The position numbers and the translations under genes were made by a program. Below are positions 1 to 6,539 of a stretch of DNA of 9,310 nt, piece by piece (the first letter of the stretch is position 1; every line of letters begins with the position of its first letter). Origin of the DNA: Cellvibrionales bacterium UBA1963 (lineage in GTDB: Bacteria > Pseudomonadota > Gammaproteobacteria > Pseudomonadales > UBA7434); the NCBI GenBank assembly GCA_002336035.1, contig DDED01000044.1, positions 13,846 through 23,155 of the forward strand, given 5' to 3'. The notes below the pieces were generated by a model, which was given only the letters and a program-made list of their open reading frames with translations, did not search any database and was not told the origin of the DNA.

Positions 1-384
1 GGTAATTATTAACGGCGGGTCATTTTTTTCACGAACGATCACCTTGGGCTGAATAAGCCTCAATTTCTTATTCTTTGGTTTTGACGTCGTGTTCGCTGTT
101 TGCTTGATGCGTAAGTCAGTATTCTCATCATCATGTATTGATACGATAATCACTTCAGCACGTTCAGCGTTTAACTGCTGACTTAATCGGCCTTCAGAAT
201 CGAACTGGCGTATTGCGATATCATCCAAAATGCTTACCGGCTGTTGGCTTTGTTCTGGGGGGGCATTGGATGCGCTGAGCAGTGAACCCAAGTTTAAGTT
301 GAGTGCATAATAGGCAATGATGCTGCAGCTAAGACTGAGTGTGAGCAAGTTTCGGATCTGTTTTTGACGTTTTTTTGCAAACAT
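1..384 (-). CDS. lptC: LPS export protein LptC, C-terminus cut off by window edge
   Basis: LptC is the bitopic inner-membrane protein of the Lpt bridge. It receives LPS from LptBFG and passes it to periplasmic LptA. My translation of the minus strand gives 128 residues, open to the window edge; family members are about 190 aa, so roughly the last third is missing. The N-terminus is basic (MFAKKRQKQ), followed by a single membrane anchor at about residues 12-30. A periplasmic part then shows the DUF1239/LptC-type pattern: DIAIRQFDSEGRLSQQLNAE at about 58-77 and a later LIQPKVIV strand. ATG at 382-384 is the first possible start, because an in-frame TAA lies just upstream at 388-390. No clear Shine-Dalgarno is visible, so it may rely on coupling to kdsC, which ends 11 bases upstream. 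Position after kdsD-kdsC is the usual one; lptA and lptB are expected beyond the left edge. Identification rests on context plus pattern. Confidence 0.85.
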   Translation of the reverse strand, partial: MFAKKRQKQIRNLLTLSLSCSIIAYYALNLNLGSLLSASNAPPEQSQQPVSILDDIAIRQFDSEGRLSQQLNAERAEVIIVSIHDDENTDLRIKQTANTTSKPKNKKLRLIQPKVIVREKNDPPLIIT

Positions 385-395
385 AAATTAACGGC

Positions 396-977
396 TTAAA
401 AGTGTTTGATTGATTGGGTTTTTGTCCGAAAGGCATCGATGCTCTTTTCATACAGATCATTGGCATAGAGAATCAGTTCAGCCAATTCTCTCACTGCACC
501 TTCGCCGCCGTTTTTCTTCGATGTCCAGTCTGCCGCTTGCCTTACGTCGGCGTTGCCATTTGCTACAGTGGTGCCTAAGTTGACACTTTGAATGGCACTC
601 AAGTCAGGTAGATCATCACCCATATAAGCAGTTTGTTGCAATGTAATACCAGTTTTTTTAAGTAATTCATGGAGTGCGCTTAACTTATCTTCTCGCCCTT
701 GAATTACTTCCTTAATTGACAGTTCTTCCGCTCGACGCTCAACTATATTGGAGTTTCGGCCAGTAATAATGGCGACTTGAATTCCTTGATCTTGCAGGAG
801 TTTAATGCCTAATCCATCGGCGATATTGAAGCATTTTAGCTCTTCATTGTTATTGCCAAAATACAGCTTGCCGTCGGTTAAAACGCCATCCACATCGAGA
901 ACGAGTAATTTTATCCCTTTAGCTAATAAAAGAATATTCGCATCAATAGCTACGGTTAAAGCTCTATGTTTTATCAT
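396..977 (-). CDS. kdsC: 3-deoxy-D-manno-octulosonate-8-phosphate phosphatase KdsC
   Basis: Cytosolic HAD-superfamily phosphatase that converts Kdo-8-phosphate to Kdo, an essential sugar of the LPS inner core. The 193-aa length fits the capless C0-type HAD family (E. coli about 188 aa). Visible motifs: motif I LDVDGVLTDG with nucleophile D28 and acid/base D30; motif II IITGR with T72; K98 in QGREDKL; motif III GDDLPD with Mg-binding D121 and D122. The GGEGAVRE segment near the C-terminus is also typical of KdsC. The start ATG at 975-977 overlaps the kdsD stop as ATGA, indicating translational coupling, and lptC follows directly. An N-terminal stretch of about 20 residues before the HAD core is normal for the family. 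No missing catalytic residue is seen. Confidence 0.96.
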   Translation of the reverse strand: MIKHRALTVAIDANILLLAKGIKLLVLDVDGVLTDGKLYFGNNNEELKCFNIADGLGIKLLQDQGIQVAIITGRNSNIVERRAEELSIKEVIQGREDKLSALHELLKKTGITLQQTAYMGDDLPDLSAIQSVNLGTTVANGNADVRQAADWTSKKNGGEGAVRELAELILYANDLYEKSIDAFRTKTQSIKHF

Positions 978-1942
978 GCTAGTCCAGCTTTTATTAAAGA
1001 GTGTATGTGAACGACACCCATAACAATATTTCTATCGTCAGTCACTGCAAGACAAGAAATATGATTATCTTCAATGATTTTCATCGCCTGTGCGGCGAGC
1101 ATCGCACTCGTGACTGTGATCGGTTTTTCGCTCATTAGTTCGCTCATTTTTGTATTGTGTAAATCTTCACGACGATCCAAGGCGCGACGTAAATCACCGT
1201 CAGTAAAAATACCTAGCAGTAAGTGTTGATCATTTGTAACGGTGGTCATGCCTAGGCCTTTTTGAGTGATCTCCATCAGTCCCTCAGCCAGATGTGCATC
1301 GGGCTTGACGTTCGGAAAGTCTGTTTCCATTACATCGCCCACCTTTAGTAATAGGCGCTTGCCAAGTGTGCCGCCTGGGTGAGAAAAGGCAAAGTCCTCG
1401 GCACTAAAGCCTCTTGCTTCTAACAAAGCAATAGCGAGCGCATCGCCCATCACGAGTGTTGCCGTTGTACTGGAGGTGGGCGCTAGGCCCAGTGGGCATG
1501 CTTCTTCTTCAACGCTGACATCAAGATGGATATCAGCGCTTTCGGCTAGGGTTGATTGTACGTTGCCTGTCATGGCAATTAAGGGCACACCTATGCGCTT
1601 AATTAGGGGCAATAACGTGACTACTTCGAGTGTATTGCCTGAACCGGAAAGAGCAATGACGGCGTCGTCCGCTGTGAGCATACCAAGGTCACCATGGCTA
1701 GCCTCAGCGGGATGCATAAAAAATGCAGGCGTTCCTGTGCTCGATAGCGTGGCAGCAATTTTATTTGCGATATGTCCTGACTTACCCATGCCTGTAACCA
1801 CAACACGACCCTTGCAATGCATGAGCGATTCGCATGCCTTCTCAAATTGCTCATCAAGGCGATGAAACAACGCGTCAATAGACTTTTTTTCTATTTCAAT
1901 CGTTCGCTTGCCAATATCGATAAAATTAGGCTTTTTAGTCAT
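974..1942 (-). CDS. kdsD: D-arabinose-5-phosphate isomerase KdsD
   Basis: Interconverts D-ribulose 5-phosphate and D-arabinose 5-phosphate, the first dedicated step toward Kdo for LPS. The 322-aa protein has an N-terminal SIS sugar-isomerase domain (about residues 35-195) and two C-terminal CBS domains (about 205-320), as in E. coli KdsD (328 aa). The family active-site residues are all present with a constant offset of five from E. coli: K54 in GMGKSGH, E106 in SGSGNTLEV, E147 before ACPLGLAPTSSTTATL, and H188 in FSHPGG. The CBS part carries the typical GIFTDGDLRRAL segment. The stop codon overlaps the kdsC start by four bases. No strong Shine-Dalgarno is seen upstream of ATG 1940-1942 (only a weak GTGAG). 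Gene order yrbG-kdsD-kdsC-lptC matches the conserved gammaproteobacterial LPS cluster. A capsule-type paralogue (KpsF/GutQ) is less likely given this context. Confidence 0.96.
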   Translation of the reverse strand: MTKKPNFIDIGKRTIEIEKKSIDALFHRLDEQFEKACESLMHCKGRVVVTGMGKSGHIANKIAATLSSTGTPAFFMHPAEASHGDLGMLTADDAVIALSGSGNTLEVVTLLPLIKRIGVPLIAMTGNVQSTLAESADIHLDVSVEEEACPLGLAPTSSTTATLVMGDALAIALLEARGFSAEDFAFSHPGGTLGKRLLLKVGDVMETDFPNVKPDAHLAEGLMEITQKGLGMTTVTNDQHLLLGIFTDGDLRRALDRREDLHNTKMSELMSEKPITVTSAMLAAQAMKIIEDNHISCLAVTDDRNIVMGVVHIHSLIKAGLA

Positions 1943-1992
1943 GTGATTATTGACTCACGTCTTTAGTGGCAAGGGGGCGGTACGTTCGCTGA

Positions 1993-2001
1993 ATCATAGC
2001 A
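1993..2001 (-). promoter_or_regulatory. Candidate extended -10 promoter for kdsD-kdsC-lptC
   Basis: Read on the minus strand the sequence is TGCTATGAT: a TATGAT hexamer (1993-1998, five of six matches to TATAAT) preceded by TG with one spacer base, the extended -10 arrangement. The matching -35 is poor, which extended -10 promoters tolerate. Transcription would start near 1986, giving a leader of roughly 44 bases before the kdsD ATG. This would let the Kdo/Lpt genes be expressed independently of yrbG. Evidence is sequence pattern only. Confidence 0.35.
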
Positions 2002-2082
2002 GTTGATTGTAAATCCTCATAAGGGATTAGACCCGTGATTAGTTGGCACTGCTTTTGAAAATCATTCAGAAAACACCAGTGA

Positions 2083-2116
2083 TTTAAGGTCAGGTGGTGA
2101 GTAAAATGACCTTAAA
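2083..2116 (-). terminator. Hairpin over the yrbG stop codon, possible weak terminator or processing site
   Basis: A perfect 10-base inverted repeat, TTTAAGGTCA (2083-2092) and TGACCTTAAA (2107-2116), flanks a 14-base loop. Reading on the minus strand, the TAA stop of yrbG lies within the first arm. There is no run of T after the stem, the stem is only 40% GC and the loop is large, so a classical rho-independent terminator is not supported. It may be an mRNA 3'-end stabiliser, a processing site or a partial attenuator between yrbG and kdsD. The inverted repeat is certain; the function is a guess. Confidence 0.35.
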
Positions 2117-3089
2117 AGATCATCATGTAATAAAGGACGTAAGTAAGCAGGAGAAGTAAACCGAAGGGTCGACCCATAAAGGGCGCTTTCCCCGTTTTTT
2201 GCTGAATAGCACCAAATGCGATTACAGCGACTAACATAAGCGTCAGTAAGACCATCATAAATAAGTCTCTATTGACCGTTGTGGGAGTTAACTCTGAGGG
2301 TGAGAAAATCCCTGGTATGGCCATAACTGCTAGTATATTCAATAAGTTAGACCCGATAATGTTGCCTATAGCAATGTCGTGATGGCCTTTTAAGGCACTG
2401 GCCACTGAGGCGGCCAACTCCGGTAAGCTGGTGCCCACGGCAACAACGGTTAACCCTATAATCATTGGGCTGACCCCTAAATGCTCGGCTAAAGATGTTG
2501 CTGACCAAACTAATAAGTCAGCAAAGACGAGCAAGGTTATAAGCCCGATGGTGAGGTAGACAATAGCCTGTAGGCGTTTTAACGGTGGCGGTTCTGTCAC
2601 TTCAGTCGAAGAGACCGTTGGGTCTGATTTTGCTCGTCGAGCGTCCCAAATGAGGATCAATGTTGCAAAGAGGGCTGCGGCGAGAAGGCTAAATCCTTCT
2701 AAAGCGCTTAAATATAAATCCCATAAGAAAAAAACAGCCAAAAAACTAGCAAGCAATAACAGTGGGATTTCAATGCGCATTAGGCGAGTATTTACCGGGA
2801 TTGCTGCAATAAGCGCTGTAATACCTAAAACCAAGCCGATATTAGCGATATTTGAACCGATAGCATTGCCGATCGCTAAATTAGGCACACCCTCTAATGC
2901 AGCACCAGCAGAAACAAACATTTCAGGCGCTGAGGTGCCAAAGGCTACGACCGTTAAGCCGATCAACACGGGTGTCATGCCTAAGTGTTTGGCAAGCGAA
3001 GCACTGCCATTAACAAATATATTAGCGCTCCAGACCAATCCTATAAAACCAATGATGAGAGTAATGATCGCAATAACAGAGATTGGCAT
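2112..3089 (-). CDS. yrbG: YrbG-type calcium/sodium antiporter (CaCA family)
   Basis: Integral inner-membrane cation/Ca2+ exchanger of 325 aa, the usual length for the YrbG/NCX_Mj-like branch (E. coli YrbG 325 aa). Two inverted alpha-repeats that form the ion site are clear. Alpha-1 has GLTVVAFGTSAPE with E56, followed by AIGNAIGSNIANIG (residues 72-85). Alpha-2 has GLTVVAVGTSLPE with E224, followed by AIGNIIGSNLLNI (240-252). The two halves, about ten hydrophobic helices in all, are joined by a polar loop at about 150-172 rich in Ser, Thr, Glu and Pro. ATG 3087-3089 is the only reasonable start; the frame stays open upstream to a stop at 3180-3182 but contains no ATG, GTG or TTG. A ribosome site is not obvious. 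Next to kdsD it is in its standard place, though no direct role in LPS synthesis is established. Physiological ion preference cannot be read from sequence. Confidence 0.93.
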   Translation of the reverse strand: MPISVIAIITLIIGFIGLVWSANIFVNGSASLAKHLGMTPVLIGLTVVAFGTSAPEMFVSAGAALEGVPNLAIGNAIGSNIANIGLVLGITALIAAIPVNTRLMRIEIPLLLLASFLAVFFLWDLYLSALEGFSLLAAALFATLILIWDARRAKSDPTVSSTEVTEPPPLKRLQAIVYLTIGLITLLVFADLLVWSATSLAEHLGVSPMIIGLTVVAVGTSLPELAASVASALKGHHDIAIGNIIGSNLLNILAVMAIPGIFSPSELTPTTVNRDLFMMVLLTLMLVAVIAFGAIQQKTGKAPFMGRPFGLLLLLTYVLYYMMIF

Positions 3090-3536
3090 ATATTTTTTTT
3101 CTAGCGTTAATGGTCTTAAAAGGTAAGCATGAGCGTCAAGCTGTACAAATTTAAGCCTAAAGTGACGGAGTTTAGGGTATTAGTTGGTTAACTATGAATT
3201 GCCGAAATGCCTAAGCTTGCGAACTTTTGTGCTGTTTTTTTACTGTGGTTTTGTGCTTGACCGTGAGAAAATAACATTTTATGTCGTCCTTTACCGCTTA
3301 AATAAATAACGTTGATGGTTAAAAAAGCCATTAACGAGTTTTATTTGATAATAGACATCAATTAAGCCTAATTGTCTGTAAAATGTAAACTATACAGTAG
3401 GACATCTATTGCGACAACGTAGGGAGCGGATTTAATCGACCGAGAACGCATAAAAAAGGAATTAATACAGTTCGTTGTTATCAAATCATTTTCAATAATG
3501 AACAAGTAAAATAGCAAATTTTAAGGAGCGCAAGGC
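3090..3536. other. 447-base divergent intergenic region without a convincing gene
   Basis: This AT-rich stretch separates divergent yrbG (minus) and the mlaC-like gene (plus). Both strands were read for small genes. Only very short ORFs appear (20 codons from 3129, 17 from 3207, 16 from 3315), none with conserved-looking content. No Walker A or signature motif of MlaF, no MlaE-like membrane stretch and no MlaD MCE motif is recognisable, so I see no remnant of the mlaFED genes usually found here. A TTGACC (3257-3262) with 17 bases to TATGTC (3280-3285) is a weak plus-strand promoter candidate. The 10-mer TTAAGCCTAA occurs twice, at 3151 and 3362. A good Shine-Dalgarno AAGGAG (3523-3528) precedes the next gene. 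Confidence 0.7.
3304..3346. repeat. Imperfect inverted repeat (hairpin) in the yrbG/mlaC spacer
   Basis: Inner arms CGTTGATGG (3310-3318) and CCATTAACG (3328-3336) pair over nine positions, one of them G-T, around a nine-base A-rich loop. Outer arms AAATAA (3304-3309) and TTATTT (3341-3346) can extend the stem past a four-base bulge. Both sides are AT-rich, so on either strand it resembles a weak terminator-like hairpin, yet neither flanking gene ends here. It may be a leader structure of the mlaC transcript, the end of a short untranslated RNA, or chance. Confidence 0.4.
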
Positions 3537-4259
3537 ATGGCAAGGTTTGAAAAAATATTTTCTGTTGTTTGGTCTGTTTTAGCCATTGCTTGGGGTAGTA
3601 GTAGCTACGCTGAACACCATCCAGCTGCCGATGTTGATTTCAAGCCGCTGCAAGTCGAGCAAATACCGTCAAAACAGCTTGCTGCTTATCAAATGGTAGA
3701 AGCCATGACTGATGATCTAGTGCTATTAATTGAGGCTGCACAGCGGTATTCATCAGATGACGAGCAGCGCTTTTTCGTTGAACTTGATGGCTTGTTAAGG
3801 CCAGTTGTTGATTTCACCTCATTCTCCCGCTCGGTCATGGGGCAGCATGCAAGCTCTAAAAAAATTGCGTCGTTGTCAGTGTCACAGCAGCAACGTTTGA
3901 ACCTGCAAATAATGCGCTTCAGTGAAGTGTTCTCTGTTTCATTGATACGAACTTATGGCAAGGGTCTGCTGGCGTTTGAAGGACAAAAGATTGAGGTGGT
4001 TGTGCCAAATGAGATTAACTTATTGGCCACCAAAGCCAGAGTTAAGCAGTTGATTTATGGCGATCGACAACAACCTTATGAAATTCAATATACTTTGCGT
4101 AAGAATCCTGATGGTCAATGGAAATTACGCAACATGATTGTTGAGTCGATTAACTTGGGTTTAATCTACCGTAATCAATTTAATAGTGCCTTTCAGATTT
4201 ATGAGGGTGACATTGATAAGGTGATTGATAACTGGCCCACTTCTAATGATGACTCATAA
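3537..4259 (+). CDS. mlaC: MlaC-like periplasmic phospholipid-binding protein, diverged and without MlaFEDB
   Basis: MlaC (Ttg2D/YrbC, Tol_Tol_Ttg2 family) carries phospholipid through the periplasm between the outer-membrane MlaA complex and the inner-membrane MlaFEDB transporter. The 240-aa product has a signal peptide (residues 1-25, cleavage likely after SYA, then EHHPA) and a mature chain longer than that of E. coli MlaC (211 aa precursor). Family-like elements: LLRPVVDFTSFSRSVMG, QQQR followed by FSEVFSVSLIRTYGKGLLAF, YEIQYTLRKNPDGQWKLRN, and ESINLGLIYRNQFNSAF near the C-terminus. The usual D-V-x-V/I-E-G-S-L block is altered here to NMIVESINLG, and the region after VMG is atypical, so the protein is diverged. 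AAGGAG eight bases before ATG supports the start. It precedes ibaG by 51 bases with no mlaB, and no mlaFED lies upstream. The family call is fairly firm; whether it works with a Mla transporter encoded elsewhere is unknown. Confidence 0.82.
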   Translation: MARFEKIFSVVWSVLAIAWGSSSYAEHHPAADVDFKPLQVEQIPSKQLAAYQMVEAMTDDLVLLIEAAQRYSSDDEQRFFVELDGLLRPVVDFTSFSRSVMGQHASSKKIASLSVSQQQRLNLQIMRFSEVFSVSLIRTYGKGLLAFEGQKIEVVVPNEINLLATKARVKQLIYGDRQQPYEIQYTLRKNPDGQWKLRNMIVESINLGLIYRNQFNSAFQIYEGDIDKVIDNWPTSNDDS

Positions 4260-4310
4260 ATATCAGACAATGGCCAAGTCACTTTTTATACATCGTAAGA
4301 GAGTACCATT

Positions 4311-4547
4311 ATGCAAAAAGAAATTATCGATTTAATTCAAGCTCAAATGAGTGTTGATCATCTTGAGGTTGAGTTGTCGGGTAATCATTGTTCTGTCACT
4401 GTTGTAAGTGCTGAATTTGAAGGCCTATCAGCGGTAAAAAAACAACAGTGTATTTATCAATGTCTAAATGAAAAAATCGCCTCAGGTGAGATTCATGCAG
4501 TCAACATTAGAGCCTTAACGCCCTCGCAATGGCAAGCTAACGCTTAA
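4311..4547 (+). CDS. ibaG: BolA/IbaG family protein
   Basis: Small (78 aa) cytosolic BolA-like protein. Family members bind monothiol glutaredoxin and share a [2Fe-2S] cluster, acting in iron-sulfur trafficking and acid or stress response. The class II KH-like fold pattern is visible: VELSGNHCSVTVVS, then EFEGLSAVKKQQCIY, and GEIHAVNIRALTPSQW with the conserved His62 used as cluster ligand in the family. The FEGLSAVKKQQ block and location immediately before murA point to IbaG rather than BolA itself. It ends soon after TPSQW, a few residues shorter than E. coli IbaG (84 aa). An AAGAGAG (4297-4303) lies seven bases upstream of the ATG. murA follows after 24 bases, so co-transcription is likely. 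Confidence 0.92.
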   Translation: MQKEIIDLIQAQMSVDHLEVELSGNHCSVTVVSAEFEGLSAVKKQQCIYQCLNEKIASGEIHAVNIRALTPSQWQANA

Positions 4548-4571
4548 ACTAATTCTTAAAAAGAAGATCCC

Positions 4572-5867
4572 ATGGATAAATTATTAATTAACGGCCCTTC
4601 AAGAATTGAAGGTGAAATTCGAATTTCGGGCTCAAAGAATTCGGCGTTGCCTATTTTAGCTGCTGGGTTGCTGAGTAAAAAACCCGTTAAAATAGGGAAC
4701 TTGCCTCATCTTAACGATGTGACCACTATGATCGAGTTATTGAGCTGTTTAGGGGTTGATCTATTGATAGATGAGAGGCTAGGCGTTGAGTTAAATGCTG
4801 AACACATAAGTCAATTTACTGCGCCGTATGAACTAGTTAAAACAATGCGGGCGTCGATTTTGGTGTTAGGTCCATTACTGGCCAGGCTCGGTCAAGCAAG
4901 AGTCTCTTTTCCAGGTGGCTGCGCTATTGGTAGCCGCCCAGTTGACTTGCATTTAAAAGGTTTTGAGGCGTTAGGGGCGACAGTGACCATTGAGGCAGGT
5001 TTTATTCAAGCAGTGGTTGAGGGTCGGCTAAAGGGCGCTCATATTTTTATGGATAAGGTGACTGTCGGAGGCACTGAGAATATCTTAATGGCGGCGACTC
5101 TTGCCGAGGGTCGAACTATTATTGAAAACGCTGCTCGTGAACCCGAAGTGGTTGATCTGGCCAATTTTTTAAATGCAATGGGTGCTAAGATTACGGGTAT
5201 CGGCACCGACAAGTTGATTATTGATGGTGTTGAAGCCTTACACGGCTGCGAATATGCAGTCATGTCTGATCGTATTGAAGCAGGTACTTTTTTAGTTGCT
5301 GCTGCTGCCACGAGAGGTTGGATCAAAGTCAAGGATGTTGACCCTCATTCGCTCGAGGCTGTTTTAGCTAAACTTGAAGAGGCCGGTGCAAAGATAGCCG
5401 TCGGTGACGATTGGATTAGTCTCGATATGGAAGGCAGAAAGCCAGTTGCAGTCGATATTCGTACGGCACCTTATCCCGCCTTTCCAACAGATATGCAAGC
5501 ACAATTCACGGCAATGAACAGCGTCGCCACCGGTGTTAGCACGGTGGTAGAGACTATTTTTGAAAATCGCTTAATTCAGGTCCATGAAATGAATCGAATG
5601 GGCGCTAATATCCGTATTGAAGGGAATACAGCGATTGTTGTTGGCTGCGAAGAATTGACAGGCGCCCCTGTCATGGCCAGTGATCTTCGTGCATCGGCGA
5701 GTTTAGTTATTGCCGGATTATGTGCAAATGGTGCCACATTGGTCGATCGCATTTATCATATTGATCGAGGGTATGAATGCATCGAAGAAAAAATGCAATT
5801 ATTGGGTGCAAGCATCCGTCGCATTCCGGGTCACCTTAGCAATGAAAAGAGCGAGTCCTCGTCATGA
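4572..5867 (+). CDS. murA: UDP-N-acetylglucosamine 1-carboxyvinyltransferase MurA
   Basis: Transfers enolpyruvate from PEP to UDP-GlcNAc, the first committed step of peptidoglycan synthesis in the cytosol; target of fosfomycin. The 431-aa protein has the two-domain EPSP-synthase fold. Key residues sit at a constant offset of about two from E. coli: K22-N23 in SGSKNSALPILAA, C117 in PGGCAIGSRPVDLHL (the fosfomycin-alkylated Cys, E. coli C115), D307 in FPTDMQAQ (E. coli D305) and R399 in HIDRGYE (E. coli R397). Because the loop residue is Cys and not Asp, intrinsic fosfomycin insensitivity through this enzyme is not expected. The C-terminus is longer than E. coli (419 aa), mainly from a polar tail after IRRIPG ending in ESSS. 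Start MDKLLINGPSRIEG is canonical; its Shine-Dalgarno AAGAAGA is weak and close. The stop overlaps hisG as ATGA. Confidence 0.98.
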   Translation: MDKLLINGPSRIEGEIRISGSKNSALPILAAGLLSKKPVKIGNLPHLNDVTTMIELLSCLGVDLLIDERLGVELNAEHISQFTAPYELVKTMRASILVLGPLLARLGQARVSFPGGCAIGSRPVDLHLKGFEALGATVTIEAGFIQAVVEGRLKGAHIFMDKVTVGGTENILMAATLAEGRTIIENAAREPEVVDLANFLNAMGAKITGIGTDKLIIDGVEALHGCEYAVMSDRIEAGTFLVAAAATRGWIKVKDVDPHSLEAVLAKLEEAGAKIAVGDDWISLDMEGRKPVAVDIRTAPYPAFPTDMQAQFTAMNSVATGVSTVVETIFENRLIQVHEMNRMGANIRIEGNTAIVVGCEELTGAPVMASDLRASASLVIAGLCANGATLVDRIYHIDRGYECIEEKMQLLGASIRRIPGHLSNEKSESSS

Positions 5868-6496
5868 TAACTATTGCACTGACTAAAGGTCGAATTTTAA
5901 ACGATACGTTGCCTTTGCTTGCGGCGGCAAACATTGTGCCCGAAGAGAATATTGCCGAAAGTCGAAAATTAGTTTTTTTAACCAATCACGTGGATATTCA
6001 ATTATTGGTGCTTCGCGGCGTGGATGTACTGACTTATATTCGCTATGGCACCGCTGATATGGGTGTCGTGGGCAAAGACATGTTAATGGAAGACGGTGGT
6101 GCTGAGCTTTATGAGCTACATGATTTAGCTATCGCCCGTTGTCGTTTAATGACTGCTAGGCAAACGCAGGCAGTCAAGCCCAGTGTCCAGTCGCGGTTAA
6201 AAGTGGCAACTAAGTACGTCAATATAGCTCAGCGGTTTTATGCCGAAAAAGGTGTCCAAGCCGATATTATTAAGCTCTATGGTGGTATGGAGCTTGCGCC
6301 GATAATGGGCTTGGCTGATGAAATTGTTGATATCGTCGATACGGGAAAGACGTTGGTTGCCAATGGCCTAGAACCGGTTGATTTTATCGCTGATATTAGT
6401 TCCCGTTTAGTGGTCAATAAGGCATCGATGAAGGTCAAGTACAGTCGGCTTAAATCATTGACTGACTTAATTGCTTCTGCGGTTGGCGATAAGTAA
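5864..6496 (+). CDS. hisG: ATP phosphoribosyltransferase catalytic subunit, short form HisG
   Basis: Condenses ATP and PRPP in the first step of histidine biosynthesis. At 210 aa it is the short form (HisG-S), lacking the C-terminal regulatory domain of the about 299-aa E. coli enzyme. Known short forms need HisZ, a histidyl-tRNA-synthetase-like partner, for activity and histidine feedback. HisZ is not in this window and should lie elsewhere. Visible family motifs: LTKGRILNDTLPLL at the N-terminus, ADMGVVGKDMLMEDGG, VATKYVNIAQRFYAEKG, YGGMELAPIMGLAD, and the PRPP-binding segment DIVDTGKTLVANGLE (156-170). The ATG shares ATGA with the murA stop, so translation is probably coupled to murA. This arrangement resembles Pseudomonas. 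The next gene, hisD, follows after 43 bases. Confidence 0.97.
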   Translation: MITIALTKGRILNDTLPLLAAANIVPEENIAESRKLVFLTNHVDIQLLVLRGVDVLTYIRYGTADMGVVGKDMLMEDGGAELYELHDLAIARCRLMTARQTQAVKPSVQSRLKVATKYVNIAQRFYAEKGVQADIIKLYGGMELAPIMGLADEIVDIVDTGKTLVANGLEPVDFIADISSRLVVNKASMKVKYSRLKSLTDLIASAVGDK

Positions 6497-6539
6497 TGTT
6501 GAAATTATTAACATGTAGCGCCTTTTTGGGGGAGTTTCT

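Noticed and set aside
1476..1865. Plus-strand open frame of 129 codons inside kdsD
   Set aside because: It lies wholly antisense to a well-supported kdsD with all catalytic residues, and its translation shows no recognisable domain; a shadow of the real gene.
1621..1878. Minus-strand 85-codon frame overlapping kdsD in another frame
   Set aside because: Fully inside kdsD, no recognisable family, and the kdsD frame accounts for the conservation.
2650..3126. Plus-strand open frame of 158 codons opposite yrbG
   Set aside because: Antisense to the CaCA antiporter. Its Lys/Ala/Ile-rich composition follows from the complement of hydrophobic membrane codons; no domain or ribosome site stands out.
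3129..3191. Small ORF of 20 codons with an AAAGGT upstream
   Set aside because: Very short, no recognised peptide family, and the upstream motif is expected by chance in AT-rich spacer; insufficient to call a gene.
3207..3260. Seventeen-codon ORF whose peptide (MPKLANFCAVFLLWFCA) looks like a bare signal sequence
   Set aside because: No ribosome site, stops at once after the hydrophobic stretch, and nothing in frame downstream continues it; possibly a relic of a secreted protein but unsupported.
3151..3371. Direct 10-mer repeat TTAAGCCTAA at 3151-3160 and 3362-3371
   Set aside because: Only two copies 211 bases apart in AT-rich DNA, no target-site duplication or mobile gene between them; chance is a sufficient explanation.
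5039..5332. Minus-strand 97-codon frame inside murA
   Set aside because: Antisense to murA between its conserved segments; no homology pattern, so a chance open frame.
6497..6539. Possible hairpin TGTTGA...TTAACA between hisG and hisD
   Set aside because: Short imperfect arms with a wobble pair and no GC content; too weak to call an attenuator or terminator.
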